DNA of 64,000 bases from Bradyrhizobium liaoningense (GCF_018130785.1 NZ_JAFCJT010000022.1:1-64000), one strand, 5' to 3'; positions 41,694 through 49,847 are shown, numbered from the stretch's first letter. Notes: a model not told the origin generated them from the sequence alone. Numbers and translations are program-made.

Positions 41694-42222
41694 GACTTGC
41701 GGCGTTGCCGCCGCAATCGCGCTGGGTGCCTTCGCGAGCGAAGCGCGGGCGCAGAGCCCTTATGGTATCGGTCGCCCGGCGACGGCTGCGGAGATCGCGG
41801 GCTGGAATATCGATGTCGGACGTGACGGCAGCAATCTGCCGAAGGGAGGCGGTTCGGTCAGCCATGGCCGCGAGGTGTACGCCCAGCAATGTGCCTCGTG
41901 CCACGGCGAGAAGGGCGAAGGCGGCCTGGGCGATCGGCTCGCCGGAGGGCAGGGCACGATCGGGACGGCCAAGCCGATCCGCACCGTCGGCAGCTATTGG
42001 CCTTATGCGCCGACACTGTTCGATTATATCCGCCGCGCCATGCCGCAGAACGCGCCGCAGTCGCTGAGTGACGAGGAAGTCTATGCGGTGTCCGCCTATA
42101 TCCTGAACCTGAACGGACTGGTGGGAGCCGATGCGACACTCGATGCCAAATCGCTTGCGGCCGTCAAAATGACGAACCGCGACAGCTTCGTCGGCGATGC
42201 GCGCCCCGATGTCAAAAAGTGA
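41680..42222 (+). CDS. soxD: Cytochrome c subunit SoxD
   Basis: This 180-residue periplasmic cytochrome has a signal peptide (CGVAAAIALGAFASEARA) and one haem site, C71-A-S-C74-H75. A likely axial methionine is in RRAMPQNAPQSL. It is shorter than the diheme SoxD of Paracoccus and has a single haem, so it resembles the small cytochrome partner of SorAB/SoxCD-type enzymes. It passes electrons from the SoxC molybdenum centre to the respiratory chain. Confidence 0.85.
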   Translation: MRWRETCGVAAAIALGAFASEARAQSPYGIGRPATAAEIAGWNIDVGRDGSNLPKGGGSVSHGREVYAQQCASCHGEKGEGGLGDRLAGGQGTIGTAKPIRTVGSYWPYAPTLFDYIRRAMPQNAPQSLSDEEVYAVSAYILNLNGLVGADATLDAKSLAAVKMTNRDSFVGDARPDVKK

Positions 42223-42336
42223 TCGTATCGGAACGATCAGTTCCGCGCAGTGGCTCGGAACTTGCTTAAGCGAAAGATGGAACTCGCAGGATGCGTTTGA
42301 GTTAATCCGCGAGAGGAAAAAGCACGGGTCCCTTCG

Positions 42337-42621
42337 ATGGCAACTGGTCGCTTCGCAAACTCCATGTCCTCGGCGCTTCGCCATCCCGGCGTGATTGCGC
42401 TGATCGTGGCCGGCTTGACGATCGCTGCGATGTTGATCGTCGATCACGGGCCATGGAATCGCGCCAAGACGCAGCCGGCACATGTCGCGATGTATGCAAC
42501 GACGGGCGAGGCTGCGCACGCCGCCGGCGCCAAGGTGCTTCCCACCGAACCGAAGTCGCCGGTCGAGCCGGAGCGGCCGGGGCCGAAGACGTCCCCGACG
42601 GTCAATCCTGTGACGCCGTAA
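42337..42621 (+). CDS. Small membrane protein
   Basis: This protein of up to 94 residues has one membrane segment (GVIALIVAGLTIAAMLIVDHG) and a proline-rich tail outside (PTEPKSPVEPERPGPK). ATG 42364 (MSSALRHPG) is a possible start. It follows soxD by about 115 bases. Function unknown. Confidence 0.55.
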   Translation: MATGRFANSMSSALRHPGVIALIVAGLTIAAMLIVDHGPWNRAKTQPAHVAMYATTGEAAHAAGAKVLPTEPKSPVEPERPGPKTSPTVNPVTP

Positions 42622-42701
42622 TACGGTTCATCTGCGCGCCGGCCATACTCGCGGCCTTCGTCATCGCGTCGCAGATATCGGCGGCACTGTCGCCGGTCTC
42701 G

Positions 42702-44018
42702 TCAGCCGATCGCGGACGAGCCGAGCAGAGCAAGGACTGCCAGCGCCATGATCGCGGTGCCGAGCCAGCCCAGCGCGACCAGCCACGAGCGGGCCTTGAA
42801 GCGGCCCATGATCGCACGGCTCGAGACGATCAGCATCATCATGGCCATGACGGGCACGGCAACGATGCCGTTGAGCACCGCGCTCCATACCAGCATGTGG
42901 ATGGAGTCGATGCCGGTGAAGCCGAGGCCGAAGCCGATGATGGTTGCGGCCGCGATGATGGTATAGAAGCCGACGGCTTTCTCCGGCTTCGCCTCCAGCG
43001 TGGCGCGCCAGCCGAAAATCTCCGCAACGGCGTAAGCCGCCGAGCCCGCCAGCACCGGGATCGCCAGGAGGCCGGTGCCGATGATGCCGAGCGCGAACAG
43101 CGCGAAGGTGAAGTCGCCGGCGAGCGGGCGCAGAGCTTCGGCCGCTTCGGTCGCCGAGTTGATCTTGGTGACGCCGTTGGCGTTCAGCACGGACGCCGTG
43201 GTCAGGATGATGAAGAAGGCGATGCTGTTGGAGAGCAGCATGCCGACGATGGTGTCGGCCCTGATGCGCGCGATCTCGGGGTCGCCCCCGTTTGGAAGGT
43301 CGCGCAGCGGCTTGTCGCGCTTGCCCTGGTTCATCTCCTCGACCTCTTGCGAGGCCTGCCAGAAGAAGAGATAGGGGCTGATGGTGGTGCCGAGCACGGC
43401 GACGACCATCAGGAAATAGTCGGCGCTGACATTCACCTTCGGCCATACCGCGGCGAGCAACGCGGTGCTCCACGGGATTTCCACGGTGAAGGCGGTGGCG
43501 ACATAGGCGAACAGCGTCAGCGTCAGGAATTTGAGCACCGGCGAATAGCGGCGATAGGGCACGAACACCTGGAGCAAGGTCGAGCCAGCCGCGAAGATCA
43601 ACGCGTGCTCGTGATTGAGCCCGCCGACGACCAGCGAGAGCGCCTCCGCCATCGCGGCGATGTCGGCGGCGATGTTGAAGGTGTTGGCGATGACGAGCAG
43701 CGAGACGAGCCCCAGCACGATCCAGCGCGGTGCGAGCTGCAGGACGTTGGCGGCGAGCCCCTTGCCGGTGACCCGGCCGATGCGAGCGCTGACGAGCTGA
43801 ATCGCGATCATGAACGGCAGGGTCAGAAACACCGTCCAGAGCAGCCCGTAGCCGAATTGCGCACCCGCCTGCGAATAGGTGGCGATGCCAGACGGGTCGT
43901 CGTCGGCTGCGCCGGTGATGAGCCCGGGCCCCAGCCGTTGCAGCAGCCCCGGCCCGGACTTCGCCGAACCTTCGGCGCTGTCGTGCCTGGCGGCGTGCTG
44001 TTTCGATCTGTTTGACAG
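42702..44018 (-). CDS. NRAMP-related metal transporter, probable CTG start
   Basis: This protein of about 438 residues has eleven or so membrane segments and the NRAMP-superfamily layout. The first-helix motif reads GAADDDPSGIATYSQAGAQFGYG rather than canonical DPGN, and the sixth-helix MPH motif is replaced by TISPYLFFWQ, so the metal-binding methionine is missing. The first in-frame ATG (43832) lies after helix 1. Between the upstream TAA and that ATG the only canonical start is an internal GTG, whereas CTG 44018 has GGAAGG six bases upstream and gives MSNRSKQHAAR. It therefore probably starts at CTG. Substrate: a divalent cation, not necessarily manganese. Confidence 0.75.
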   Translation of the reverse strand: MSNRSKQHAARHDSAEGSAKSGPGLLQRLGPGLITGAADDDPSGIATYSQAGAQFGYGLLWTVFLTLPFMIAIQLVSARIGRVTGKGLAANVLQLAPRWIVLGLVSLLVIANTFNIAADIAAMAEALSLVVGGLNHEHALIFAAGSTLLQVFVPYRRYSPVLKFLTLTLFAYVATAFTVEIPWSTALLAAVWPKVNVSADYFLMVVAVLGTTISPYLFFWQASQEVEEMNQGKRDKPLRDLPNGGDPEIARIRADTIVGMLLSNSIAFFIILTTASVLNANGVTKINSATEAAEALRPLAGDFTFALFALGIIGTGLLAIPVLAGSAAYAVAEIFGWRATLEAKPEKAVGFYTIIAAATIIGFGLGFTGIDSIHMLVWSAVLNGIVAVPVMAMMMLIVSSRAIMGRFKARSWLVALGWLGTAIMALAVLALLGSSAIG

Positions 44019-44126
44019 GGCTGACCTTCCGGAATTGCGAAGTGTGCTTTAAGCGCAATCCTAGCCGCAAAGTTCCTTCGTCGGCCATCGCCGCGCCGTC
44101 GGCCGATGCCGATGCTCTGTCATTCC

Positions 44127-44210
44127 TTTGACACGTCGGGCAAAACACTTGTAGAGTTATACCATCGCAGAGTTCGTCGAGCCCGCACCGTCACCGGTTG
44201 CGGGCTTTTC
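44127..44210 (+). ncRNA. Repeat unit A: promoter-short transcript-terminator
   Basis: First of four full copies of a repeat beginning TTTGACACGTCGGGCAA. TTGACA (44128-44133) and TAGAGT (44152-44157) are 18 bases apart. AGCCCGCA (44180-44187) pairs with TGCGGGCT (44199-44206), followed by TTTTC. The transcript would be about 45 bases. Confidence 0.5.
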
Positions 44211-44238
44211 GTTTGCCCCATGTTTCGTTTGCCCCATG
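44207..44238. repeat. 16-base tandem duplication
   Basis: TTTCGTTTGCCCCATG is repeated exactly twice, directly after the terminator of repeat unit A. The rest of the gap to 44564 shows no gene I can support. Confidence 0.6.
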
Positions 44239-44564
44239 TTCAAACGGTCACCAGCGTAGCGCTTCCCAGGGTCGTCTCGCCGACGAAGGCGAGCGTGCAA
44301 TTGGACAGCGCAGCGAGGTCATAGTCCACGGTCGGGTAGCGGCAAGCCAGCACTCCGCCCGGATGTCGCTCGGCTTGACATTCGTCAAATTCGCGTGCCC
44401 GCTGAAGCCTTGGAACCAAAGGTAGATTCGCGCGTTGCGCTGCCGCGCGAGGGCAGTTTCCCAATCCGGCCCGGCAGCACAGTCACGGTGCAGTCCCAGC
44501 CTTGCTCAGGGCAGAGACTGCGCGCCATGCAGGCAAAGAATTTGCAAGCACAAAGGGGGCTCGC

Positions 44565-44654
44565 TTGGCCGCCGACCTGGTTTTCAGAATTGCAATCGTC
44601 GGGCTGTTTGTGTTTTCAGCCGTGCTGGCTTCCATGCTGTGGCTCAACGTGTGA
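44565..44654 (+). CDS. 29-residue membrane peptide
   Basis: A TTG start with GGGGG six bases upstream opens a 29-codon frame, MAADLVFRIAIVGLFVFSA then VLASMLWLNV. It is almost entirely one membrane helix. Too short to be confident. Confidence 0.4.
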   Translation: MAADLVFRIAIVGLFVFSAVLASMLWLNV

Positions 44655-44699
44655 GCCTCGACGTGTGAGCCTCGCCTTGTAAGCCGCGCCCCGCCGTTT

Positions 44700-44724
44700 G
44701 GAACGGCCGGTCCATGGTGGCGTT
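44700..44724 (+). promoter_or_regulatory. Candidate EcfG promoter
   Basis: GGAAC (44700-44704) and CGTT (44721-44724) are 16 bases apart, the exact pattern of the alphaproteobacterial general stress sigma factor EcfG. It is 27 bases upstream of the DUF3606 gene. Confidence 0.65.
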
Positions 44725-44750
44725 TTTCCCGTCTTAGGGAGGAAACGCAA

Positions 44751-44924
44751 ATGGACAATCTCACGAAGCGCGCGCAGCCGGACCGCAGCAAGATCAACAT
44801 GCACGAGGCCTTCGAGGTCAAGTACTGGACGCACGCGCTCGGCGTATCGAGGGAGGAGCTGCAAAAGGCCGTCGACAAGGTCGGCAATTCGGCCGCCGCC
44901 GTCCGCAAAGAGCTGGCGAGGTAG
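44751..44924 (+). CDS. DUF3606 family protein
   Basis: This 57-residue protein (MDNLTKRAQPDRSKINMHEA onward) has the DUF3606 pattern: DRSKINMHEAFEVKYWTHALG, SREELQKAVDKVGNSAAAV and a C-terminal VRKELAR. These small proteins are common in rhizobia and often stress-induced. GGGAGG precedes the ATG. An EcfG-type promoter lies just upstream. Confidence 0.8.
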   Translation: MDNLTKRAQPDRSKINMHEAFEVKYWTHALGVSREELQKAVDKVGNSAAAVRKELAR

Positions 44925-44942
44925 CGCGTTCAACGCAAGGAT

Positions 44943-45107
44943 TTGACGGAGGGTATCATCGGCCTGGAAGCAGTGTTCTTTGTCGGCGCCTTCATCCTGC
45001 TCGTGGCGCTGATCTACGGCGTGCTGCGCAACCGCTCCCCCAGCCGCACCGAGCGTCATGTTGCCGAGAGCATCGTACGCAAGCGCTATGAGAACAACGA
45101 GACGTAA
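44943..45107 (+). CDS. 54-residue membrane protein
   Basis: A TTG start opens a 54-residue frame, MTEGIIGLEAVFFVGAFI then LLVALIYGVLRN, one membrane helix followed by a charged tail RTERHVAESIVRKRYENN. The amino acid pattern is typical of small inner membrane proteins. It lies 18 bases after the DUF3606 stop and is likely co-transcribed with it. Confidence 0.55.
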   Translation: MTEGIIGLEAVFFVGAFILLVALIYGVLRNRSPSRTERHVAESIVRKRYENNET

Positions 45108-45124
45108 GCCCGAAACGCGTCCTG

Positions 45125-45310
45125 CTACTTGATGCTGACGAACATGCCCCAGGCGGCGGCCAGTGCGCCGCCGGTGAAGACGACCACCGGGTTGTCGCAG
45201 AACGTGCTGCCATAGCTGCAGACGTTCGCGCCGAACTGGCCGAGCTCGTGATGGCCCGCGGAGTAGAACAGTCCCGACAGCACCAGTAATGCGGCGGCGA
45301 CGTAATACAT
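45125..45310 (-). CDS. Small membrane protein
   Basis: This 61-residue protein, MYYVAAALLVLSGLFYSAG onward, has two membrane segments (4-18 and about 42-59) with a loop containing two cysteines (NVCSYGSTFCDNP). Probably a small inner membrane protein with an outer loop disulphide. Function unknown. Confidence 0.6.
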   Translation of the reverse strand: MYYVAAALLVLSGLFYSAGHHELGQFGANVCSYGSTFCDNPVVVFTGGALAAAWGMFVSIK

Positions 45311-45761
45311 CGACGGAATCTCCAGCTTGCCCGCGCGTCCTCGCAGGGGACATGTCCCAGCATGGCGCGGGAAGATTTCATTCCGCCGAATCCGCTTCGC
45401 CGCATTTAGATAAAGTTTGACCCTTTGGGCAAACGATGCCGTGACGCAAAAAATGAACGCGGCTAGAGCGTGTGCTTATAAATCCGCGATGTCCGCTTAG
45501 CCCCCAAGAGCGGTGCAGAAGCGGACTTCGATGAGGTCCGGGAGGGGCCACAAGCACACTCAAGCGCCGCAGCGAACGGAGGCGGTCCGTGAATGTCGAA
45601 AGCGGCCCCGAGGCTGCAGCGTCGTAGCGGCAGGATAGCGTCACGATCTATGTTGCGGTGCTTCTATGATGCATCGCAAAGAGCTGGCGCGCAGACCCCC
45701 ATATTCATTCTGGCAGACGAGGCGACCCGGCATTAACATCAGGGCCGGGCAGTCGAACTGG
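45311..45761. other. Intergenic region with a palindromic element
   Basis: GTCCGCTT (45491-45498) pairs with AAGCGGAC (45519-45526), part of an element with CCCCCAAGAGCGG that I recall as widespread in Bradyrhizobiaceae. The frame from 45666 that extends into the following patatin gene does not look like protein. No other gene seen. Confidence 0.5.
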
Positions 45762-47666
45762 ATGTCGCCAATGAATGAAGCGAGCGCGACATTTGCGTGG
45801 GGGAACGTGTCTGAGGACTTCGCTTTGTTCAGAACGCTCAGTCCGGAACAGCGGATGACGGCTCTGAACGCAATGGTTCGCCTCGATCTGGTGCGGGGAG
45901 AACGGCTCGTTGCCCAAGGGGCCCCCTCGGACTCACTGTTTTTGGTGCTGCACGGTGCGCTAGCTGTGTGCCGAAATGGCGAGCTCGAACCTCTCGCCGA
46001 GCTCCGTGCCGGCGAATTGGTTGGCGAAATCGGCTTCTTTGCAAATGTCCCGCGCACTGCCAATGTAATTGCCATCCGCGACACCAGCGTGCTCGTGTTG
46101 ACACGTGCAGCCTACCAGAAGCTTGCCCGGGACGCCCCCGCCATTGTTGAGGCAGTGCTTGCGGCGCTCGCGCTCCGTTTTGGCAAGGAGACGGCGCGTC
46201 TCACGCCGCTTCGCGCGTCGCCAAGGGCCAGAACGGTGGCCCTCATCGAAGGTGGACGCGAGCTGTTGCCTGGCGCCTTTGATCGTCGAATGCGCGATGC
46301 GCTCGCCGCCACCGATGCGGAGATCGTCGATGTCGCCCGCGTCAATTCCAGGTTTCCCGGGCGAGCCCCGGATGCGCCCGATGTCGCTGAATGGCTCAAC
46401 AGACTAGAACACGCCGCGCCGCTGGTCGTTTACCTCGGAGATCGCGATGCCGATGCCTGGACACGCAAGGCTATCCGCCAGGCCGACATGGTTGTGTTCG
46501 GGTGCCGTGGCGATGCGCCGGTGGGACCCTTGACGGATGTCGAGACTTTTGCCTGCGAGGTTCACCCAAGGTCGGCGCGACGCCTCGTTCGCGTCCATGA
46601 TCGACGGAGCAGTCACGTCAGTGGAACCGCGGCCTGGCTTGCTCGGCTGCCCTCCTTCATGCATCACCATGTCGCGTTGGGGGATCAAGTTGATTTCGAC
46701 AGTCTAGTCCGATTCCTGTCGGGTCGCGCGATTGGATACGTCGCCGGCGGCGGCGGAAGCCTTGGGTCGGCGCATGTGGGGGTCTACAAGGCCTTCTGCG
46801 AGCTTGGCGTGATATTCGATATCTTTATCGGCACCAGTGTCGGCTCTGCCATGGCGGCCGGATTCGCAAAGAACCTCAAAGCCGAGGATCTTGAGCGCGG
46901 CACGGACGATATTTTCGTCAGGAGTCGCAGCTTCCGGCGGCCAACCTGGCCGCGTTACGCCTTGCTGGATCATAAGGCGTTCGATCGGGCGCTCGCCCGT
47001 CAATTCGGCCACGACTGCCGGATCGAGGATTGCTGGCGACCTCTCGCGGCAGTCGCAACCAATCTTTCGACCCATAATCTGGAATTGATCCGCTCGGGAT
47101 CGCTGTGGCAGGCGGTGCGTGCCTCAAGCGCAATTCCTGGATTATTGCCGCCGTTCTACACGCCAGAAGGTGCGATGCTTGTTGATGGATGCCTGATCGA
47201 TAATGTGCCGCTGGCACCGATGCATCAACTAAAGAGTGGCCCCAATCTGGTTGTGCATTTCGGCGAGCCGGCGGCTGAGCTGTTTGATGTCGCGTATGAT
47301 GCGTTGCCCGGACGGCTCGAGCTGATCGCGGCAATGCTGATGCCGTTTCGTAAGAAGCTGCTTCCCGCCGCGCCGAGTGCCGTCAACGTGCTGTGGCGAA
47401 GCCTCGTGGCGCATCAGCGTTACGATACGTTGCCGACGGGACCACTCGATCTGGTAATGCGCCCGCCCTGTCCGCTAGGGATCGATGTGACGGACTTCGA
47501 CCGACATACGGAGATTTTTCAGGCGTCTTACCTTTGGGCCCGACAAGCTATCGTGGCGCTGGAAGCAGAGGGCAACCCGGCAATGGCCGCCATCCTCGCT
47601 GCCGGAAAGCCGGCAACAACGCGAGGTGCCGTCGTCGAGCTCGCCAGTAATGCTCTATCCAGCTGA
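45762..47666 (+). CDS. cNMP-binding patatin-like phospholipase
   Basis: This protein of about 634 residues joins an N-terminal cyclic-nucleotide-binding domain (about 15-135, LVRGERLVAQGAPSDSLFLV, GELVGEIGFFANVPRTANVIA) to a C-terminal patatin domain (about 320-500). The oxyanion loop is GGGGSLGSAHVG near 329, the nucleophile S359 is in GTSVGSAMA, and the dyad Asp is D475 in LVDGCLIDN. The layout is that of bacterial NTE/RssA-type lysophospholipases. The second glycine of the usual DGG/DGA motif is Cys. ATG 45762 or 45771 is the likely start; 45666 is improbable. Confidence 0.8.
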   Translation: MSPMNEASATFAWGNVSEDFALFRTLSPEQRMTALNAMVRLDLVRGERLVAQGAPSDSLFLVLHGALAVCRNGELEPLAELRAGELVGEIGFFANVPRTANVIAIRDTSVLVLTRAAYQKLARDAPAIVEAVLAALALRFGKETARLTPLRASPRARTVALIEGGRELLPGAFDRRMRDALAATDAEIVDVARVNSRFPGRAPDAPDVAEWLNRLEHAAPLVVYLGDRDADAWTRKAIRQADMVVFGCRGDAPVGPLTDVETFACEVHPRSARRLVRVHDRRSSHVSGTAAWLARLPSFMHHHVALGDQVDFDSLVRFLSGRAIGYVAGGGGSLGSAHVGVYKAFCELGVIFDIFIGTSVGSAMAAGFAKNLKAEDLERGTDDIFVRSRSFRRPTWPRYALLDHKAFDRALARQFGHDCRIEDCWRPLAAVATNLSTHNLELIRSGSLWQAVRASSAIPGLLPPFYTPEGAMLVDGCLIDNVPLAPMHQLKSGPNLVVHFGEPAAELFDVAYDALPGRLELIAAMLMPFRKKLLPAAPSAVNVLWRSLVAHQRYDTLPTGPLDLVMRPPCPLGIDVTDFDRHTEIFQASYLWARQAIVALEAEGNPAMAAILAAGKPATTRGAVVELASNALSS

Positions 47667-47831
47667 GCTGCGGGTGCGTCTCGCCGTCTGTCCCGCCGAT
47701 TGGCCGCGCCTTGGGGCCGGCCTCAGATATTGATCAGCCCCAATGTCCGGTCAGGGTCTAAACCGGCAATTCTCTGATTGAGGAAAGAATTTCTGCTTGG
47801 ACCCCAAAAGCCGACGTCAGCTCCTTATGAG

Positions 47832-48167
47832 TTACACGCCCTGGTTCAAAGGCCCGCACGTCAACGAAGCAATCTTGCCGGACGCATTGAAGGTGAGTAT
47901 CGCGCTCACGGCGCCATCGCGCGCGATATAGGAGATGGCTGCTCCAGCCCCGGACGGCCTGAGATCGTCCAGATGCGAGGCGGGATAATCCCTGAGACGG
48001 TCGACCCAATAGGCGCGCAGGCCTTGCCGGGTCGAAATCGTCTTCATGCCGCCGCAGGCGCAATGGACGATCGCATCATCGGCAAACATTGCCAAGATGG
48101 TTTCGATCTCGCCGGCGCGGTAAGCATCAAGCCAGTCAACCGCAGCGGCCATCGGGTCAAAGGACAT
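47832..48167 (-). CDS. SnoaL-like (NTF2 fold) protein
   Basis: This 111-residue protein has the NTF2-like pattern AVDWLDAYRAGEIETILAMFADDAIVHC, LRAYWVDRLRDYP and ISYIARDGAVSAILTFNASGKI. Members act as small isomerases, hydrolases or binding proteins; no activity can be assigned here. Confidence 0.72.
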   Translation of the reverse strand: MSFDPMAAAVDWLDAYRAGEIETILAMFADDAIVHCACGGMKTISTRQGLRAYWVDRLRDYPASHLDDLRPSGAGAAISYIARDGAVSAILTFNASGKIASLTCGPLNQGV

Positions 48168-48298
48168 GTTCCTACCTACGTGCCGTTGTTGGCCGCAGCT
48201 TTAGGGCTGGCATCATGAACTCGAGGTGAAGACCTCCCGTATTGACTCTTAGTTCATGATCTGTTCTTTTGATGGCATCGCCGAGTGGAGATGGGGCC

Positions 48299-48601
48299 GT
48301 GGACAATCGCATCAACGAAATCCGCAACATCGTCAGAGCGTTACGCGTCAGCATGCGGGAAGCCGAGGCCATCATGCATGAGCAGATCAAACGCGACGAG
48401 GACTGCACCTTCGTTGCGGAGGAGATCATGAAGATGCGCGTCGTGATGAGCGGCCTGGCTCAGGAGCGGACACGGCTCGGCGACAGCGAGCCTATTCTCG
48501 TGCACAGCCTCTTCGTTCCGCGCCAGCCGCGGACCCATCCTGCCGAGCGCCACCTCGTATCGCACCGAATTGAACCGCGACGCGGCCTCGCACGACCGTG
48601 A
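48299..48601 (+). CDS. Hypothetical protein, helical
   Basis: This protein of about 100 residues has a long helical region RINEIRNIVRALRVSMREAEA and HEQIKRDEDCTFVAEEIMKMR, then SGLAQERTRLGDSEPILVHS. GTG 48299 with GGAG upstream or ATG 48272 could be the start. I know similar small conserved proteins in Bradyrhizobium, without function. Confidence 0.5.
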   Translation: MDNRINEIRNIVRALRVSMREAEAIMHEQIKRDEDCTFVAEEIMKMRVVMSGLAQERTRLGDSEPILVHSLFVPRQPRTHPAERHLVSHRIEPRRGLARP

Positions 48602-48796
48602 ACGGGGATGGACAATCTCGGGCGGTTTCCGGCGCCGCGGGCCATGGTCGCGGAGGAGGGGTGCTTCCGCGTCAAGGACGCAAGCGGCTTCACGATCTGA
48701 TGCGTTTATCATCGCGAAGACCTGCATTCGCGGGGCGAAGGATCTCGCGATTGCCGGAGCTGTTGAAGCGTCCTCATATTGAGGTGTTCGCTTTGC

Positions 48797-48916
48797 TCAC
48801 CCGTCGAGAAATTTGTCAAACCCGACCAGCAGCCAGAACACGGCCACGGTGACGGCGAGGAAGGCGGTCAAGTACCAGATGCGATGCATGACGGGATAAC
48901 TGGCTGGTCCTTGCAT
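48797..48916 (-). CDS. 39-residue membrane protein
   Basis: ATG 48916 opens MQGPASYPVMHRIWYLTAF then LAVTVAVFWLLVGFDKFLDG, one strong membrane helix. ATG 48889 (MHRIWYL) is an alternative. A longer upstream frame does not look like protein. Confidence 0.5.
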   Translation of the reverse strand: MQGPASYPVMHRIWYLTAFLAVTVAVFWLLVGFDKFLDG

Positions 48917-48935
48917 TGTTCTGATCGAACCGCGC

Positions 48936-49172
48936 TCAATGCCGCTTCGCATTCTGATCGAAAATGAGGGCAGCTTGAAAGACGCGCCCGTTCTCGGTGC
49001 GAACCTCGACGGCAACGTCCGGTCGGTCGTCCTGAACGGCCAGGTCCCGCGCCAGGCCCGTCAACGTTTGCGCCGCCTCTACCTCAGCCTCGCGTTGCGT
49101 CGCAAACTCCAATCCCTGTTCGTCGGGATAAATATTGCCGTCGTCTCGAATGTCGAAATAGTACCTGGCCAT
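48936..49172 (-). CDS. DUF6894-type small protein
   Basis: This 78-residue protein starts MARYYFDIRDDGNIYPDEQG, the hallmark of DUF6894, followed by LEFATQREAEVEAAQTLTGLA and EVRTENGRVFQAALIF. Such proteins are abundant in Bradyrhizobium, mostly of unknown role. An EcfG-like promoter lies at 49201-49226. The helical gene 49235-49432 is just upstream on the same strand. Confidence 0.75.
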   Translation of the reverse strand: MARYYFDIRDDGNIYPDEQGLEFATQREAEVEAAQTLTGLARDLAVQDDRPDVAVEVRTENGRVFQAALIFDQNAKRH

Positions 49173-49200
49173 GATGGCACCGCGTCGCGAGCATGGCGCC

Positions 49201-49226
49201 AACTTGGGGCCGGCCGAGAACGTTCC
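49201..49226 (-). promoter_or_regulatory. Candidate EcfG promoter for the DUF6894 gene
   Basis: On the minus strand GGAAC (49222-49226) and AGTT (49201-49204) are 17 bases apart, matching GGAAC-N16/17-cGTT with one mismatch. The -10 end is 28 bases upstream of the ATG. Confidence 0.45.
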
Positions 49227-49234
49227 TAAATCAA

Positions 49235-49432
49235 TCACGAGGTTGTAGTGCGGGTGATGAGCCAATCGCTGAGCTCTGCACCAGTTTCGGCGAGGCGGGC
49301 CCTCTTAAGAAGGGCGTCCCGTTCCGCGCCCGCCGGCAATTGGTCGGCGCGCTCCTTGAGCCTGGCGGCGGTCTCGGCCAATCGTTCTTCGAGCGAGCGG
49401 GTTTGCTTCACTCGGAGGCGGCGCTTTGTCAT
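49235..49432 (-). CDS. Small basic helical protein
   Basis: This 65-residue protein, MTKRRLRVKQTRSLEERLAE onward, is a helical hairpin: ERLAETAARLKERADQLPAGAERDALLKRARLAETGAEL. It is a paralogue of the 66-residue protein at 50442-50642. Function unknown. Preceded by an EcfG-like promoter. Confidence 0.7.
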   Translation of the reverse strand: MTKRRLRVKQTRSLEERLAETAARLKERADQLPAGAERDALLKRARLAETGAELSDWLITRTTTS

Positions 49433-49465
49433 TGTGTGCTCCCTGGCTGTTGCAATTTCCCCCTC

Positions 49466-49490
49466 AACCGGATCGGAGCGAGCCGGTTCC
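49466..49490 (-). promoter_or_regulatory. Candidate EcfG promoter for the helical protein gene
   Basis: On the minus strand GGAAC (49486-49490) and GGTT (49466-49469) are 16 bases apart, one mismatch from the EcfG consensus. It lies 33 bases upstream of the ATG at 49432. Confidence 0.5.
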
Positions 49491-49614
49491 TTCGACCGGA
49501 ACGAAAGTATGACTTACCTAAGCAGCTCTCTTTCGGCGGTCCAGTTCGCGCTCGGGTGGCGCGCGGGCGCACAAATGACGTCGAAGCGGCTGCGGGGTCG
49601 CCAGCTCCCTTTTA

Positions 49615-49728
49615 GGAACTTCTTGTTCCATACTGGAATTGGTTCTGTGGCCGGCCCACCGCCGATTGCCGGCCTGGAATGACGGCTCCGGCGCTCCAGC
49701 CCCCCGTCCTGCGCCGGAGCCGTTTTCA
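49615..49728 (+). ncRNA. Three-hairpin intergenic element ending in a terminator
   Basis: Three perfect hairpins follow each other: GGAAC-TTCTT-GTTCC (49615-49629), GGCCGGC/GCCGGCC (49649-49674) and a 13-base stem ACGGCTCCGGCGC/GCGCCGGAGCCGT (49683-49724) followed by TTTT. The 415-base gap around it holds no gene. It is either a small RNA gene or the structured leader of the 34-residue gene downstream. Confidence 0.45.
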
Positions 49729-49847
49729 CGCGTTGGGTCGGGCGTTTTCGATCCCCGACGAAGCACGCCTGAAACATTGCCGAAACCAGATTGTCCTGAA
49801 CGCTGCGCCCGCTCGCCCCGACCAACGGAGCGAACAGGAGAGAAGTC

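Noticed and set aside
42257..42297. Possible EcfG promoter (two GGAAC motifs and CGTT) before the small membrane protein gene
   Set aside because: Distances from the GGAAC motifs to CGTT are 32 and 10 bases, not 16-17.
42453..44015. 520-codon plus-strand frame opposite the NRAMP-related gene
   Set aside because: Shadow frame in high-GC DNA; the minus strand has clear membrane segments and conserved motifs.
44240..44464. 74-codon minus-strand frame ending in SNCTLAFVGETTLGSATLVTV
   Set aside because: The C-terminal part looks protein-like, but the N-terminal half does not, there is no good ribosome site, and no family is recognised.
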